This document shows, one piece after another, positions 32,488-45,400 of a stretch of DNA of 64,000 nucleotides (position 1 is the first letter of the stretch; each line of letters begins with the position of its first letter). The notes under the pieces are model-generated. The model made no database searches. It worked only from the letters and a program-made list of their open reading frames with translations, and was not told where the DNA came from. Position numbers and translations under genes: made by a program. The stretch is from Closterium sp. Naga37s-1 (taxonomy: Eukaryota > Streptophyta > Zygnematophyceae > Desmidiales > Closteriaceae). The stretch spans positions 868,001-932,000 of the forward strand of contig CANJKZ010000090.1 in the NCBI GenBank assembly GCA_947471745.1, written 5' to 3'.

Positions 32488-34640
32488 ATGTTGTCGCGCC
32501 ATCTCGGCCGCAAGGCCGCGGATCTCGGGATCGCGCGGTCTCCGGCACTGCTGCGATCAATCGCAACCGTTCCCATCGCCGACCGCCATGCGATCTTGTC
32601 GTCACCGCCTTTCACGCCCGTTCCATCCTCTATTACCGAATCGCCCGCAGCGATCCCATCGCCACCCCATTTCTGCTTCTCCCGAGGTTCGTTTTTGCGA
32701 GAGTCGATGAAACGGCTGTTCAGCTTGTGCAGCCGCGGTTAGGGTTTCCTTATTTGCCAGCTCAGAAGCACTTGGGGCTTCATTTTGCGTTGTCTGCCGT
32801 GCAAGTGGATTCAACTGATTCGTACAGAAACAACTTAGGTGGACGATTGTTGTCAGTGTTTTTTAAAGAACCTACGCCATCAAGGTCACGGTTTCCGCTT
32901 AATGGCTGATGTTTTTTTATGTCGAATCGCTAGATTCGTAGCACGGCTGTCGTCGTACGATCTATCGACGTCGGAAATCCTTGTCCTGTTCCCCTTTCCC
33001 TTGTTTTCTTCCTGTGTCTTTCGTCTTCCCTTTTGCCAACCTTCACACATCCATGGCACACGCGAGCGTTTACGTGTCTGATTGTTTGCGCACGAGGCAC
33101 TTAGATGGGCCATGGGAAAGCTTATCTGAGTGTCTAGGTGCTCTCAGATGGGCTGACTAGCTGGCGCATGTTGCGTCAGTGCCAGCTCCTGCATTTTCTG
33201 TTAAAATACATCAGACGAGTTTTTTCCTCGTTTCCTTCGTCCCACATTCCATTCCCTCGTCTAGATCCTCTCTTGCCTCTTCATTCATTCTCCTGACGCT
33301 TGTTTTTTCGTTCCTCCCTGTTCCTCCTCGTAATTTTGTCATCTCCTCCCCTCACAAACTGAATGCCCCTCAACCTTTCCAAGGCTGTCAAGCCTCTCGT
33401 GCCTTTCAAGCCTCTCGAGCCTCGAATGCTGTTTCAATCCTCGCATCTGTCGCGTTTCGCCTTTTTTAACCTTCCGCTGCCACACTTCCATCCGTACTCG
33501 CATCTCCGCTCTTATCCCCACGCCCATCCTTCCCATCCCTGCCCACCCGTCGCATCCCTGCACTAACCCTCCCATTCACCAACCCTCCTCTCAGTCTTCC
33601 GTTGACCTTCCCCTGATCCCTGCCAGGTTTCGCTGTGGACACAGATTTGCCCGCCCCCATCCACCCCTGCATCTTCCCATCCACCAGAGCTCGCTAACAA
33701 GACGCCTGCCCCTCCCATAATCAACGACCAAGCCACCCACCAGATCTCTACGGTTATGCTCTGTCCCTCACGCCACTCCTCTCCCCCCTTAGATGCTCCG
33801 TCCCTCCCACCCCTTTCCTCCCCCCTCACAGGCTTTGCTGCCAATGCAGCACTGACCACCAGCCAGCCCACCGGAGCTCGCCCTGAAAACCCCCTCCGCC
33901 ACCATCACCTACGACACCACCATCCACGAGCGCCTGCCGTGTCTTGACCATACAACCCAGTATTTCCCTCGGGTGCTTCCCCTTTCCCACCCCTCCCCTC
34001 CCCCCTCACAGGCTTTGCAGCGGATGCAGCACTCACCACAGCTCCGCCCATCTCCGCCACGGAGCTCGCCCTGAAAACCCCCTCCGCCACCATCACCTAC
34101 GACACCACCATCCACGAGCGCCTGCCGCCCGGGGACCCTTCCAAGCGTGCTTTCACCTACCTCGTCCTCACGGGCGGCCGATTCATCTACGCGTCTGCTC
34201 TCCGCCTGCTCGTGCTGAAATTCATTCTCAGTATGAGCGCGAGCAAGGATGTGCTTGCGTTGGCTTCGCTCGAAGTGGACCTTGGGAACATCGAGCCTGG
34301 TAACACGGTTACCGTAAAGTGGCGCGGGAAGCCGGTGTTCATCCGCCGCCGCACGCCTGCTGACGTGGCGAAGGCCAATGACGTGAACCTCTCGGAGCTT
34401 CGGGACCCCGAGCCTGATTCGGCCCGGGCGCCGAATCCAGAGTGGCTGGTTGTGATTGGCGTGTGCACACATCTGGGGTGTGTGCCGCTGCCGAATGCGG
34501 GGGATTACGGCGGGTGGTTCTGCCCGTGCCACGGGTCGCACTATGACATCTCAGGGCGTATTCGCAAAGGACCGGCTCCCACCAACCTGGAAGTGCCGAC
34601 TTACAAGTTCTTGGATGAAACCAAGGTGCTGGTTGGCTGA
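32488..34640 (+). CDS. UCR1: Rieske iron-sulfur subunit of mitochondrial complex III
   Basis: The [2Fe-2S] subunit of the cytochrome bc1 complex, which passes electrons from ubiquinol to cytochrome c1 in the mitochondrial inner membrane. Two exons, 32488-32686 and 34012-34640, join in phase to 275 residues, the normal size. The N-terminus ([18 protein letters not shown]) is Arg-rich like a mitochondrial presequence. A single hydrophobic helix follows around [16 protein letters not shown]. Cluster ligands are in CTHLGC and CPCHGSH near the C-terminus, with the usual GPAP turn after them. A GTG-initiated extension upstream is open but less likely than the ATG. Intron 1 (1325 bases) contains a partial copy of exon 2. 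Confidence 0.95.
33832..33944 (+). pseudogene. Partial copy of Rieske exon 2 (5' part)
   Basis: It repeats the first 110 bases or so of exon 2 with the same CCTCACAG acceptor, about 180 bases upstream of the true exon. It codes for GFAANAALT-like sequence, then loses frame relative to the exon and ends at GCGCCTGCCG. Confidence 0.88.
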
Positions 34641-36208
34641 GCGGTGTACTTTAGCCTACATACAGTTCAACACTGCGATGTTATAAAGCTTCTCATTGTA
34701 GTTCTGTGGGTTTGATTTCTTGGTCTTTGCTTGCGGTTCTGACTAGGTAGTCGTGTCAGTGCCAGTTGCCATGGAATGCAGGAGTCGCAGGTGGTTGAGA
34801 TGATGACGTCGATACGACCATACACTGTATTTGTGAGTGAAGGTAAACTGAGCAACCAAAGCAACGAATTGGAATGGATACCGCGTTGTGATGCAAAGCC
34901 ATGAAATGTTGCACAATGATCACTACTCCTCGGTACAACTGTAACAACCTGTGATCCAAGAGAGACCAACTATCACTCAGCTCCTGCCTGTGTTCCAGTC
35001 AAATAACGTGTTGTATCCCAGTCATTCCTCTTCTCTTCTGCTTTCCTAGCTTGGTGGACGCTTTGAAATGTGAACTCCCCTCCCCACCGCAAACTAGATG
35101 TGTGTTAGGCAGATGGAATACAGACGGTTGACGTCCTAGCATAAACATGAAACAACCATCGGGAAAATGCCATTCCAGTCATCCGTCTCCAGTAAAGAGT
35201 ATGAATACGGGAGTCTGGTTGGCTGAAGATGAGCCCGTGCTGGCCCAGCTCGGAATTTGCCGAGTGAGCGTCAGACACGTTGACAGAATGCCGATGTGGA
35301 ACTGAACTTTTCCATTGCGGCTCACCAATCCGCGACTGCGAAGCCTCCCAGCTGGAGTAGGCAAAGATAGATACACACATCCCGCCAAGCTTCACCCATC
35401 GGACCTGCCCAAGCCGAACCAGATCCACGGAGATGTTCAGGGTGGCATGCGTGAGCGATCTCCAACGGAAAGTGAGTCTCAACGGCTTCGGAGGAGCCAC
35501 AAACAGTTCGTATTGGTGGACATGAGGTTCGGCACGCATGATATTCGGACAACGCGTCAGAAGCGAAAGCTAGGCAGCTTTCGCCCAATCGCATGATTTC
35601 CACTCAAGCCGCATCTGCGCCGCTGAGCCAGACCTAGCCCGAGCCACTTGGCTCAAGTCAAGGAACATGTTTGCCCGAACAGATTCGAAGTCTCCCTCTT
35701 GGGGCAGGGACCATGTTTGGGCTGGGTGCAGGAAGTGCTGTGCTGCCTGCCGAACCACATGCCACACGCACGGGACGAGGTGGCACATAGTAAGAGGGTG
35801 AAAAAAACCCCAAACTCGGGGTTTGGCTGCTTGGAGCATGGAATCCGTGGATGAATGGTTATGGATGGATGGATGGTAGGATGATGGAAAGTCTGGAGGA
35901 TGGACGGATGGATTGGCCCTAGAGAAAGCCCACAACGAGCCTAGAGGTTTGGTGCTGCAGTGAATCCATCCACCCACTGGTGAGGCGAAACAGCTTGGAG
36001 ATACGAGGGAGGGAAGTTGGATGTGGATGTTTAGATGTTCTGACTCTCAATCCTGTTGCTCTCATTCTCGCTCTTATCTGTGAGCTTCTCTTTTGAAGAA
36101 GCTTTTTCGAAGAGGACCCAACAGGTTTCACAACTTGGTGTGTTTTGCATGTGCTCACGACCTGTTATAGGGTTTCTCTTTTTGGTTCGTAAGAGCTAAG
36201 CAGTAGCA
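34641..36208. other. Intergenic region between Rieske and GOGAT genes
   Basis: It includes the Rieske 3' untranslated region and the GOGAT upstream region. Minus-strand open frames between 35105 and 35977 have ordinary composition but no family I recognise, and frame changes between them, so a decayed gene is possible. A GGAT-rich simple repeat lies at about 35855-35915. No RNA gene was seen. Confidence 0.4.
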
Positions 36209-39200
36209 ATGGCGGCTGTCCGTGCGCTGTCGCTGTCGCTGCCGTCAGCGGCAGTGTCAGGCTCTGTCCGCCAGCAGCAGGACTCCTCTACCCCTTTCCA
36301 ACCGCGCGGTGCGTTTCTCAAGTTCAATGGCCTCAAGAGCACCGCCAGCCTCCCGTCGTCGAAGCAGTCCGTGCGATCCCCTGCTATGTCGCGCAAGGCC
36401 TCCAACGACCCCGTGCGACGCCTCGTGACGACGGCCGAGTTCTCTAAGGTTCCCCAGGAGCCCATGGGCCTGTACGACCCTGCATTGGACAGCGACGCCT
36501 GTGGTGTCGGCTTCGTTGCCGAGCTCTCCAAGATCCCCACGCGCAAGACTGTAAGCTGCTCACAACCCTTCTCGAACGTCTATCCAGATTCAGATACTCT
36601 CGTCCGCAAGCCTGCTGAGATAAAAACAGATCGTTCGGTAGCATTCTAGCTAGCCTCGATTGCATATGTTTTTACCCAAATTACGGGAAATTTTAACACA
36701 GCACGCGGCTGCGTCCTTCTGTATTCAATACAGCTCCGTTGTAGCTTACCTCGATATTGTGGGTTGTGTTTCTTTCCAGGTGACTGACGCGCTCGAGATG
36801 CTTATCCGCATGGCGCATCGTGGTGCGTGCGGTTGCGAGGTCAACACGGGTGACGGCGCCGGTATCATGGTGGCTCTGCCGCACGACTTTTTCGTCAAGG
36901 TGACTGCCGTCACCCCAGCCTCCTCGTCTCTGGATTCGAGCTTTAGGATATGTTCGGCTGCATTTATGGCAGCTGCATTTTCCTGCTTCCATCTTGTCCC
37001 TTTCTCGATAGATTTGTTCGACGGATTGTTTCCTAAACTCACGGTGCGTCGTCGTTCGTTTGTTTGTTTTGATTAATCCTTTTTCTTACTGTGCAGGTTG
37101 CCAAGGTGGATGCTGGCGTGACTCTCCCGGCGCTGGGGGAGTACGGCGTGGGAATGTGCTTCCTCCCCACGGACAAGAAGCGCAGGAACCGCGGCAAGGA
37201 GGCGTTCAACAAGGTTCGGCTCTGCACTCCACACCCCAGCCGCGTCGTGCCACCACTCCAAATTTCTCTTGCGCATGTTCTCAAACGCTCGCCTTAACTT
37301 ATCGTTCATGACCGAACTTCCTTTCGTTTCGCTGGACTCTGACCCCCCCTGTTGGTGGTTTGTTTGTCCTTCATGGTGGTGATCCGTTTTGGTGATCCTT
37401 TCTGGCGATCTCGCGCCGCAGGTGGCGGAGGAGATGGGGTGCAAGGTGCTGGGGTGGCGGCGCGTGTTAACGGACAACGCGGATCTGGGCAAGGCGGCGC
37501 TGGACACGGAGCCCATCGTGGAGCAGGTCTTCCTGCTCGTCAACAAGGACTCGCACCTCGAGGCCGAGCAGCAGATGTGGCTGCTGCGCCGCACTGCCAT
37601 GAAGGCCGTTCGTGAGGCGCTCAACCTCAAGGTCGGCGGCACCCGCGACTTCTACATTTGCTCGCTCTCCACCAGGTTCGTTGATCCCTTGGTCTCTTCG
37701 TCCATTCATCCTTTCGCTTGGTCCATCGGACTGTTTGTCCCATGGGCCTTCCACTTTTTTCTTGTTGGCTTGTCGATAACCATTTTCACAATGAGAGTTT
37801 CTTTGTTTTCAAGAAAAGGATTGGCTTTCCACCGGGTCACCGAGTTGGCATTTACGCAACAGTCTGAGCACGTGTGAGGAAACAGCATAGATCCGATGAA
37901 AATATGAGGAAACAAAAGTGATTGTGCAAGGCGACCATGCTGTCCTAGTGCTTGACACGTCTTTCCCGTGTACGTGCGGGTGCGTGGACGTGCATGTTTG
38001 GGGCAATGCAGGACGATTGTCTACAAGGGGCAGCTGAAGCCGGAGCAGCTGCAGGGCTACTACCACGCCGACCTCGACGACGCTCGCTTCACCTCTTACA
38101 TGGGCCTCGTGAGTTGCCCATCCACTTTCTCCCGTTCGCCCGCTCTCTCGCTCGTCCCCCCGCGCGGCCCCATGCCTTCCTGTTTGTTCGCACTGAATTC
38201 ACCCCAGCTTTGTCGCTGGGTCTGGCTAGATTTGTCGCTTCCAGCAATACGTTGCGCCGTTTCCTCCCTCACTAACCGCGCATTCCCCCTCTCCCTCTCT
38301 CTTTACCAGGTGCACTCGCGGTTCTCAACGAACACTTTCCCGAGCTGGGAGCGCGCGCAACCGATGCGCATTCTGGGGCACAACGGCGAGATCAACACGC
38401 TGCAGGGCAACGTCAACTGGTCAGTCGCTGCGCCTGTTGTTGCACACCGTGTCTGTCACACGCTGATTCTGTCGCACGCTGGTTCTGTCGCTCGCTGGTT
38501 CTGTCGCACGCTGGGTCTGTCGCACACTAGGTCCAGAAACGAGCAGCTCGAAAAAGGCTCGTGGGTTCTCAGGATCTAACCAACACCACCACTTCACCAT
38601 CTCCCCCGCCGCAGGATGCGCGCGCGCGAGGGGCTGATGAAGTGCCCGGGGCTCGGCATTTCCAAGGAGGAGCTGGACGCCGTGCTGCCCGTCATCGACG
38701 CCAACTCGTCCGACTCGGGCGCGTTCGACGGCGTGCTCGAGATGCTGGTGCGCGCCGGCCGCACGCTGCCCGAGGCGGTCATGATGATGATTCCCGAGGC
38801 GTGGCAGAACGACAAGAACATGTACCCCGAGAAGAAGGCGCTCTATGAGTACCTCTCCGCGCTCATGGAGCCCTGGGACGGACCTGCTCTCATCGCCTGT
38901 GAGTCCCTCACCTCTCTCGTTACCTGTGTGAGCATCTCTATGAGTACCTCTCCGCGCTCATGGAGCCCTGGGACGGACCTGCTCTCATCGCCTGTGAGTC
39001 CCTCACCTCTCTCGTTACCTGTGTGAGCATCTCTATGAGTACCTCTCCGCGCTCATGGAGCCCTGGGACGGCCCTGCACTCATCGCCTGTGAGTCCCTCA
39101 CCTCTCTCGTTGCCTGTGTGAGCATCTCTATGAGTACCTTTCCGCACTCATGGAGCCCTGGGATGGCCCTGCTCTCATCGCCTGTGAGTCCCTCACCTCT

Positions 39201-42200
39201 CTCGTTGCCTGTGTGAGCATCTCTATGAGTACCTTTCCGCACTCATGGAGCCCTGGGATGGGCCCGCCCTCATCGCCTGTAAGCTACCCTATACCTCTCA
39301 ATGCCCACACCGTCTAATCACCTAGGATTGCCCGCTCTCATAGCCTGTGTTCTACTGGTTTATTTCCCTGCTCTCATTACCTTCTGCCTCCATGACAAGA
39401 GCTGGTTTTCCATTCGAACCTCTCCTCCAACCTCCTCCCTATCCCCCCATTCCATCCCCCATGCTGCAGTTTCCGACGGCAAGTACGTGGGTGCGACTCT
39501 TGATCGCAACGGTCTGCGTCCCGGCCGCTACTACGTGACGCACAGCGGCCGCGTCATCATGGCCAGCGAGGTGGGCGTCGTCGACGTGGACCCTGCTGAC
39601 GTGGCGCGCAAGGGCCGCCTGAACCCCGGAATGATGCTATTGGTGGACTTCGAGAAGCACGAGGTGGTGGACGACGAGGCGCTCAAGCGCCAGTACTCGA
39701 GCCAGCGCCCCTACGGCGAGTGGCTGGCCAATCAGAAGCTGACGCTCGGCGACATCGTCGCGTCCGTCCCGGAGGCGGACCGCGTGCCGCCGCCGATCGA
39801 GGGGGCTACGGAAGTCGATCCCTCCGCAGATCAGACAATGGAGACGATGGGTATCAACGGGCTGACGACGCCGCTGAAGGCGTTCGGGTACACGATCGAG
39901 GCTCTGGAGATGCTGCTGCTGCCCATGGCACAGACGGGGTCCGAGGCGCTGGGATCCATGGGGAATGACACGCCGCTCGCGTGCATGTCCACGCGGCCGA
40001 AGCTCATGTCGGAGTACTTCAAGCAGCTCTTCGCGCAGGTCACCAACCCCCCCATTGATCCCATCCGCGAGGCGGTTGTCACGTCGACCGAGTGCATGGT
40101 GGGTCCGGAGGGGGATCTGACGGAGACGACTGAGGAGCAGGCGCACAGGCTGTCGCTCAAGGGCCCGCTGCTGACGCCGGAAGAGACGGAGGCGATGAAG
40201 AAGATGGACCACCGCGGGTGGCGCACGGCTGTGGTGGATATCACGTTCGCCAGGAGCGAGGGGCCGGACGGGCTGGACAAGGCGCTGGATCGGATTTGTG
40301 CCGAGGCGAGCCTGGCGATTGAGGCTGGATACAAGATGCTCGTGCTGTCCGACCGAGGTGAGTAGGGGTTCAGGTCAGGGTTGCGTAGGTGCTGCTGGGC
40401 TTGGGTGTTGGGTGTTGTGAAGGGTTCGGGTTTCGGGTTTAGAGGCTGAGATGTGCGAGTGCTGGCAAATCTCGAGATGTGTTTCCTGTGACGTCCCAAG
40501 GTGTTGATCTGGGTTTGTGCCTATCTTTTGGGACCAAGCACTTCAGATGCTTCTTGTTGGTATGAGCCACATTACATGGCAGTAAGTCGAAACCAACAGT
40601 GCACTGCTGATTATGATGGGCGCGCTGTACTACCATCTCGTGCGTATGCTGCAGCGCACGCACTCACACCTCCCGTCATGTCCTCCCCTCCCCTTACCCG
40701 CCCTTCCCTGCAGCCACATCCCCGACCCGCGTGCCCGTGAGCGCGCTCCTGGCTGTGGGCGCGGTGCACCAGCACCTGGTGCGCACGCTGCAGCGCACGC
40801 GGATCGGCATCGTGGTGGAGTCGGGCGAGCCCCGCGAGGTGCACCACTTCTGCACGCTCGTGGGGTTCGGCGCCGACGCCATCTCGCCCTACGTCGCCAC
40901 CGAGGCCATCTGGCGCCTGCAAGTTGACGGCAAGATCCCGCCCAAGGCGGACGGGTCCCTCCGCACCAAGGACGAGCTCATCCGCACGTACTTCAACGCG
41001 AGCAACGCCGGCATGCTCAAGGTGCTGGCGAAGATGGGCATTTCCACGCTGGCTTCGTACAAGGGCGCGCAGATCTTCGAAGCCTTGGGGTTGTCGAGCG
41101 ATGTGGTGGACCGGTGCTTCCGGGGCACGGCGAGCAGGATTCAGGGCGTGTCGTTTGACGTGCTGGCGGCTGATGCGATCCGCATGCACGACCAGGCGTT
41201 CCCGCTGGGAACCGAGAAGAACCTTGCGGAGGATTCCGCGGACGCCATTGCTGTGCCGAACCCTGGGGATTACCATTACAGGAAGGGTGGGGAAGTGCAT
41301 TTGAACGATCCGGTGGCGATCTCGCGGCTGCAGGAGGCCGCACGGACGAATAGCCCGGCGGCTTATAAGGAGTATGCGGCGATTACGAACACGCTGAACC
41401 AGCAGTGCAACCTGCGCGGCATGCTGAAGTTCAAGCCGGCGCCAGGTGGCGCGATCCCATTGGAGGAGGTGGAGCCGGCGAGCGAGATTGTGAAGCGGTT
41501 CTGCACGGGAGCCATGAGCTACGGGTCTATCTCTCTTGAGGCGCATCAGAGCCTGGCGATTGCTATGAACACGATTGGAGGGAAGTCGAACACGGGCGAG
41601 GGAGGCGAGAACCCGTCCCGGCTGGTCCCCAACCCGGACGGGAGTAACAATATCCTCAGGTCGTCTATCAAGCAGATTGCGAGCGGGCGGTTTGGCGTGT
41701 CGGCGTATTACCTGACGAACGCGGATGAGCTTCAGATTAAGATGGCTCAGGGCGCGAAGCCCGGGGAGGGAGGCGAGTTGCCCGGGCACAAGGTGATTGG
41801 GGACATTGCTGTGACGAGGAACAGCACGCCGGGAGTGGGGCTCATCAGCCCGCCGCCCCACCACGACATCTACTCCATTGAAGATCTGGCGCAGCTCATT
41901 TACGATCTCAAGGTGAGCTGGTGTGAGCGACCGGTGATATGGATAAGGGGTGGGAGAGGGAGGCTGGTAACCCCGTGTAAGCATGTTTGGGGAATCACAA
42001 GTTCGGCCAGGGTGGGGCAAGGTTCAGGCGCAAGGGGACCAAGGAATGAGTGGGTGTGAGCTCGTGATGAAGAGTTCATATAAGCTCGTAAGGGGTGGAT
42101 GTGTGGTCAGACCACGGTCTAGTTGAGGGTGAACCAGACCGTGTCCTCATACACGCCCTTCCTCTTCACTGGGGGGTGTTTTTGAGAAATCTCAAAAACT

Positions 42201-42446
42201 TACTGCAGCGTAAAGAGTTAGGGTGGATGTGTGGTCAGACCACGGTCTAGTTGAGGGTGAATCGGACCATGTCCTCATATACGCCCGTCCTCTTCACTTC
42301 GACCTCCTAAACCCTGTCCTGGATGTATGCCTTCCCCTTCCATCCACCTGTCTCGCTCCCGTCCTTAACTCCCCAAAACTCCAACCCAGGCCGCTCACGT
42401 GCTCATCTCTGCCTCATCCCTGTCTTTTCCCATCCCCCCCCCCTCC

Positions 42447-42477
<31 letters not shown>

Positions 42478-45400
42478 TTGAATTCAGAACTCCAACCCCG
42501 GTGCGCGTGTGAGCGTGAAGCTGGTGTCCAAGGCGGGCGTGGGAGTGATTGCAAGCGGAGTAGTGAAGGGCCATGCGGACCACGTGCTCATCTCGGGCCA
42601 CGACGGCGGCACCGGCGCGTCCCGTTGGACCGGCATCAAGTCCGCCGGCCTCCCCTGGGAGCTCGGTATCGCCGAGACCCACCAGACGCTCGTGGCCAAT
42701 GACCTGCGCGGCAGGACTGTGCTGCAGGCGGACGGGCAGATGAAGACCGGAAAGGATATCACAGTTGCGGCGCTGCTTGGTGCTGAGGAGTTTGGGTTTT
42801 CGACCGCGCCGCTGATTACCCTTGGGTGTATTATGATGAGGAAGTGCCATAAGAATGTGTGCCCGGTCGGGATTGCGACCCAGGACCCGGTGCTTCGCGC
42901 GAAGTTTTCCGGGCAGCCGGAGCACGTGATCAACTATTTCTTCATGGTGGCGGAGGAGGCGCGCGAGTACATGGCGCAGATGGGCTTTAAGACCATGGAC
43001 GAGATGATCGGCCGCGCCGACATGCTCGAGCAGGACATGGACCTCTGCAACTCCAACCCCAAGCTGCAGAACATTGACCTCTCCGTGCTGCTCACCCCCG
43101 CTGCCACCCTCCGCCCGGGTGCCGCCCAGCGGTGCGTGCAGAAGCAGGACCATGCTCTCGAGCTGGCGCTCGACCAGAAGCTGATTCAGCTCGCGCAGCC
43201 GGCGATCGCGCAGAAGATTCCGGTGTTTGCCGAGGTGCCGATTGTGAATGTGAACCGCGCCGTGGGGACCATGCTGTCGCACGAGGTCACCAAGGTGCAT
43301 CGCCTGGAGGGGCTGCCTGCTGATATGATCCACTTCAAGCTCACGGGCAGCGCTGGGCAGAGCTTCGGCGCGTTTACCTGCAAGGGGCTGACTCTGGAGC
43401 TGGAGGGGGATAGCAATGATTATGTGGGCAAGGGGCTGTCTGGCGGGAAGCTGATTATCTACCCGCCCGCCGCGTCGACGTTTGATCCCAAGGAGAATAT
43501 CATCATTGGGAATGTGGCGCTGTATGGTGCTACGTCTGGCGAGGCGTATTTCTGCGGCATGGCTGCGGAGCGGTTTGCAGTGAGGAATTCTGGAGCTAGG
43601 GCGGTTGTTGAGGGTGTGGGGGATCACGGGTGCGAGTACATGACGGGCGGCACGGTGGTGATTCTGGGCGGCACTGGGAAGAACTTCGCTGCGGGAATGA
43701 GCGGCGGGACGGCGTACATCCTCGACCGGGAGGGAGACTTCCACAAGAGATGCAACACAGGGCTTGTCGACCTCGACCCTGTAGTGGAAGAGGCAGACGT
43801 GCTGCTGCTGCGCTCCATGATTCAGCAGCACCAGAGGTATACCAAGAGCAAGCTGGCAGGCGAGGTGCTGGCGGAGTTTGAGGAGCTGCTGCCCAAGTTC
43901 GTGAAGGTGTTCCCGAGGGACTTTAAGAGGGTGCTGGAGGAGGAGCGGGTGAAGCGGGAGAAGGAGGCCGCGGCGCTCAAGGAGAAGGACGCGTTCGAGG
44001 AGCTCAAGAAGCTGGCGGCCGCGAGTGGAGGGGAGGTCAACGGGTCCGCTGCTGTGGTGAGTGAGGGCTGCTGTTGTACTGGTTTTCGTTCGTTTTGTCG
44101 TTTGAGGAACTCTAGAGGCTGGCGGAGGCGAGTGGGGGGAAGCAGGAAGTCAACGGGTCCGCTGCTGCTGTTATGTTTGTCTCGTTCGTTCCAATGTTTG
44201 GCCCACGCTGCCTTGCAGTGGATCAGGCCACCTTCTTCCCACGAAACGTCATGCCTCTCACGTCCTACCCATTCCCTCTCACGTCCTACCCATTCCCTCT
44301 CACGTCCTACCCATTCCCTCTCACGTCCTACCCATTCCCTCTCACGTCCTACCCATTCCCTCTCACGTCCTACCCATTCCCTCTCACGTCCTACCCATTC
44401 CCTCTCACGTCCTACCCATTCCCTCTCACGTCCTACCCATTCCCTCTCACGTCCTACCCATTCCCTCTCACGTCCTACCCATTCCCTCTCACGTCCTACC
44501 CATTCCCTCTCACGTCCTACCCATTCCCTCTCACGTCCTACCCATTCCCTCTCACGTCCACCCATTCCCTCTCACGTCCTACCCATTCCCTCTCACCTAC
44601 TGCATATGACTCCCCCCTCCTCCCCCGCCCTTCCCAGCAGGCACCCCCCAAGCGCCCCACGCGCCTCCCTACGCCGGTCAAGTTTGGCGGTTTCATGAAG
44701 TACGAGCGCGAGCCGCTGCCGTACCGCCCGGCCGAGGAGCGCCTCACCGACTGGGGCGAGGTTCTCGCCTCCGACCCCGGCCGCCCCGAGCTCCTCAAGA
44801 CCCAGTCCGCCCGCTGCATGGACTGCGGCACTCCCTTCTGTAACCAGGACAAGTCGGGGTGCCCGCTGGGGAACAAGATTCCCGAGTTCAATGAGTTGGT
44901 GTACCAGGGCCGGTGGAAGGAGGCGCTGGATCGATTGCTCGAGACGAATAACTTCCCCGAGTTTACGGGGCGGGTGTGCCCCGCGCCGTGCGAGGGCGCG
45001 TGCGTGCTGGGGATTATTGAGAACCCCGTGTCGATTAAGACCATGGAGCTGAGTATTATTGACAAGGCGTATGAGATGGGGTGGATGGTGCCCCGCCCAC
45101 CCGCCAAGAGGACCGGGTAAGGATTGGGGGGGGAGGGAGTGTTTTGGCTGGTGGAGTGTGAGGGATTGGGAAGGTTCCAAACTCTACTAAATCACCACAA
45201 CCAAATCTCATATGCTATGGCTGTGCGTACTAGGAATCCTGCTATTAAGGTTCTGACTAAATCAAAACCTCACCTGTTAACCCTTACCCCCCCTCCTCTT
45301 ACCTCTACAGGAAGAAGGTGGCGGTGATTGGCAGTGGCCCGGCCGGTCTAGCCGCAGCGGACCAGCTGAACAAGCGCGGGCACACGGTCACTGTCTACGA

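Noticed and set aside
40611-42020. 469-codon minus-strand frame opposite GOGAT exon 9, and a similar one at 42395-43831
   Set aside because: Shadows of a GC-rich conserved exon; the plus strand carries unmistakable glutamate synthase sequence.
44173-45120. 315-codon frame joining the 21-bp array to GOGAT exon 11
   Set aside because: The array part is intronic; an acceptor at 44640 and homology start only after it.
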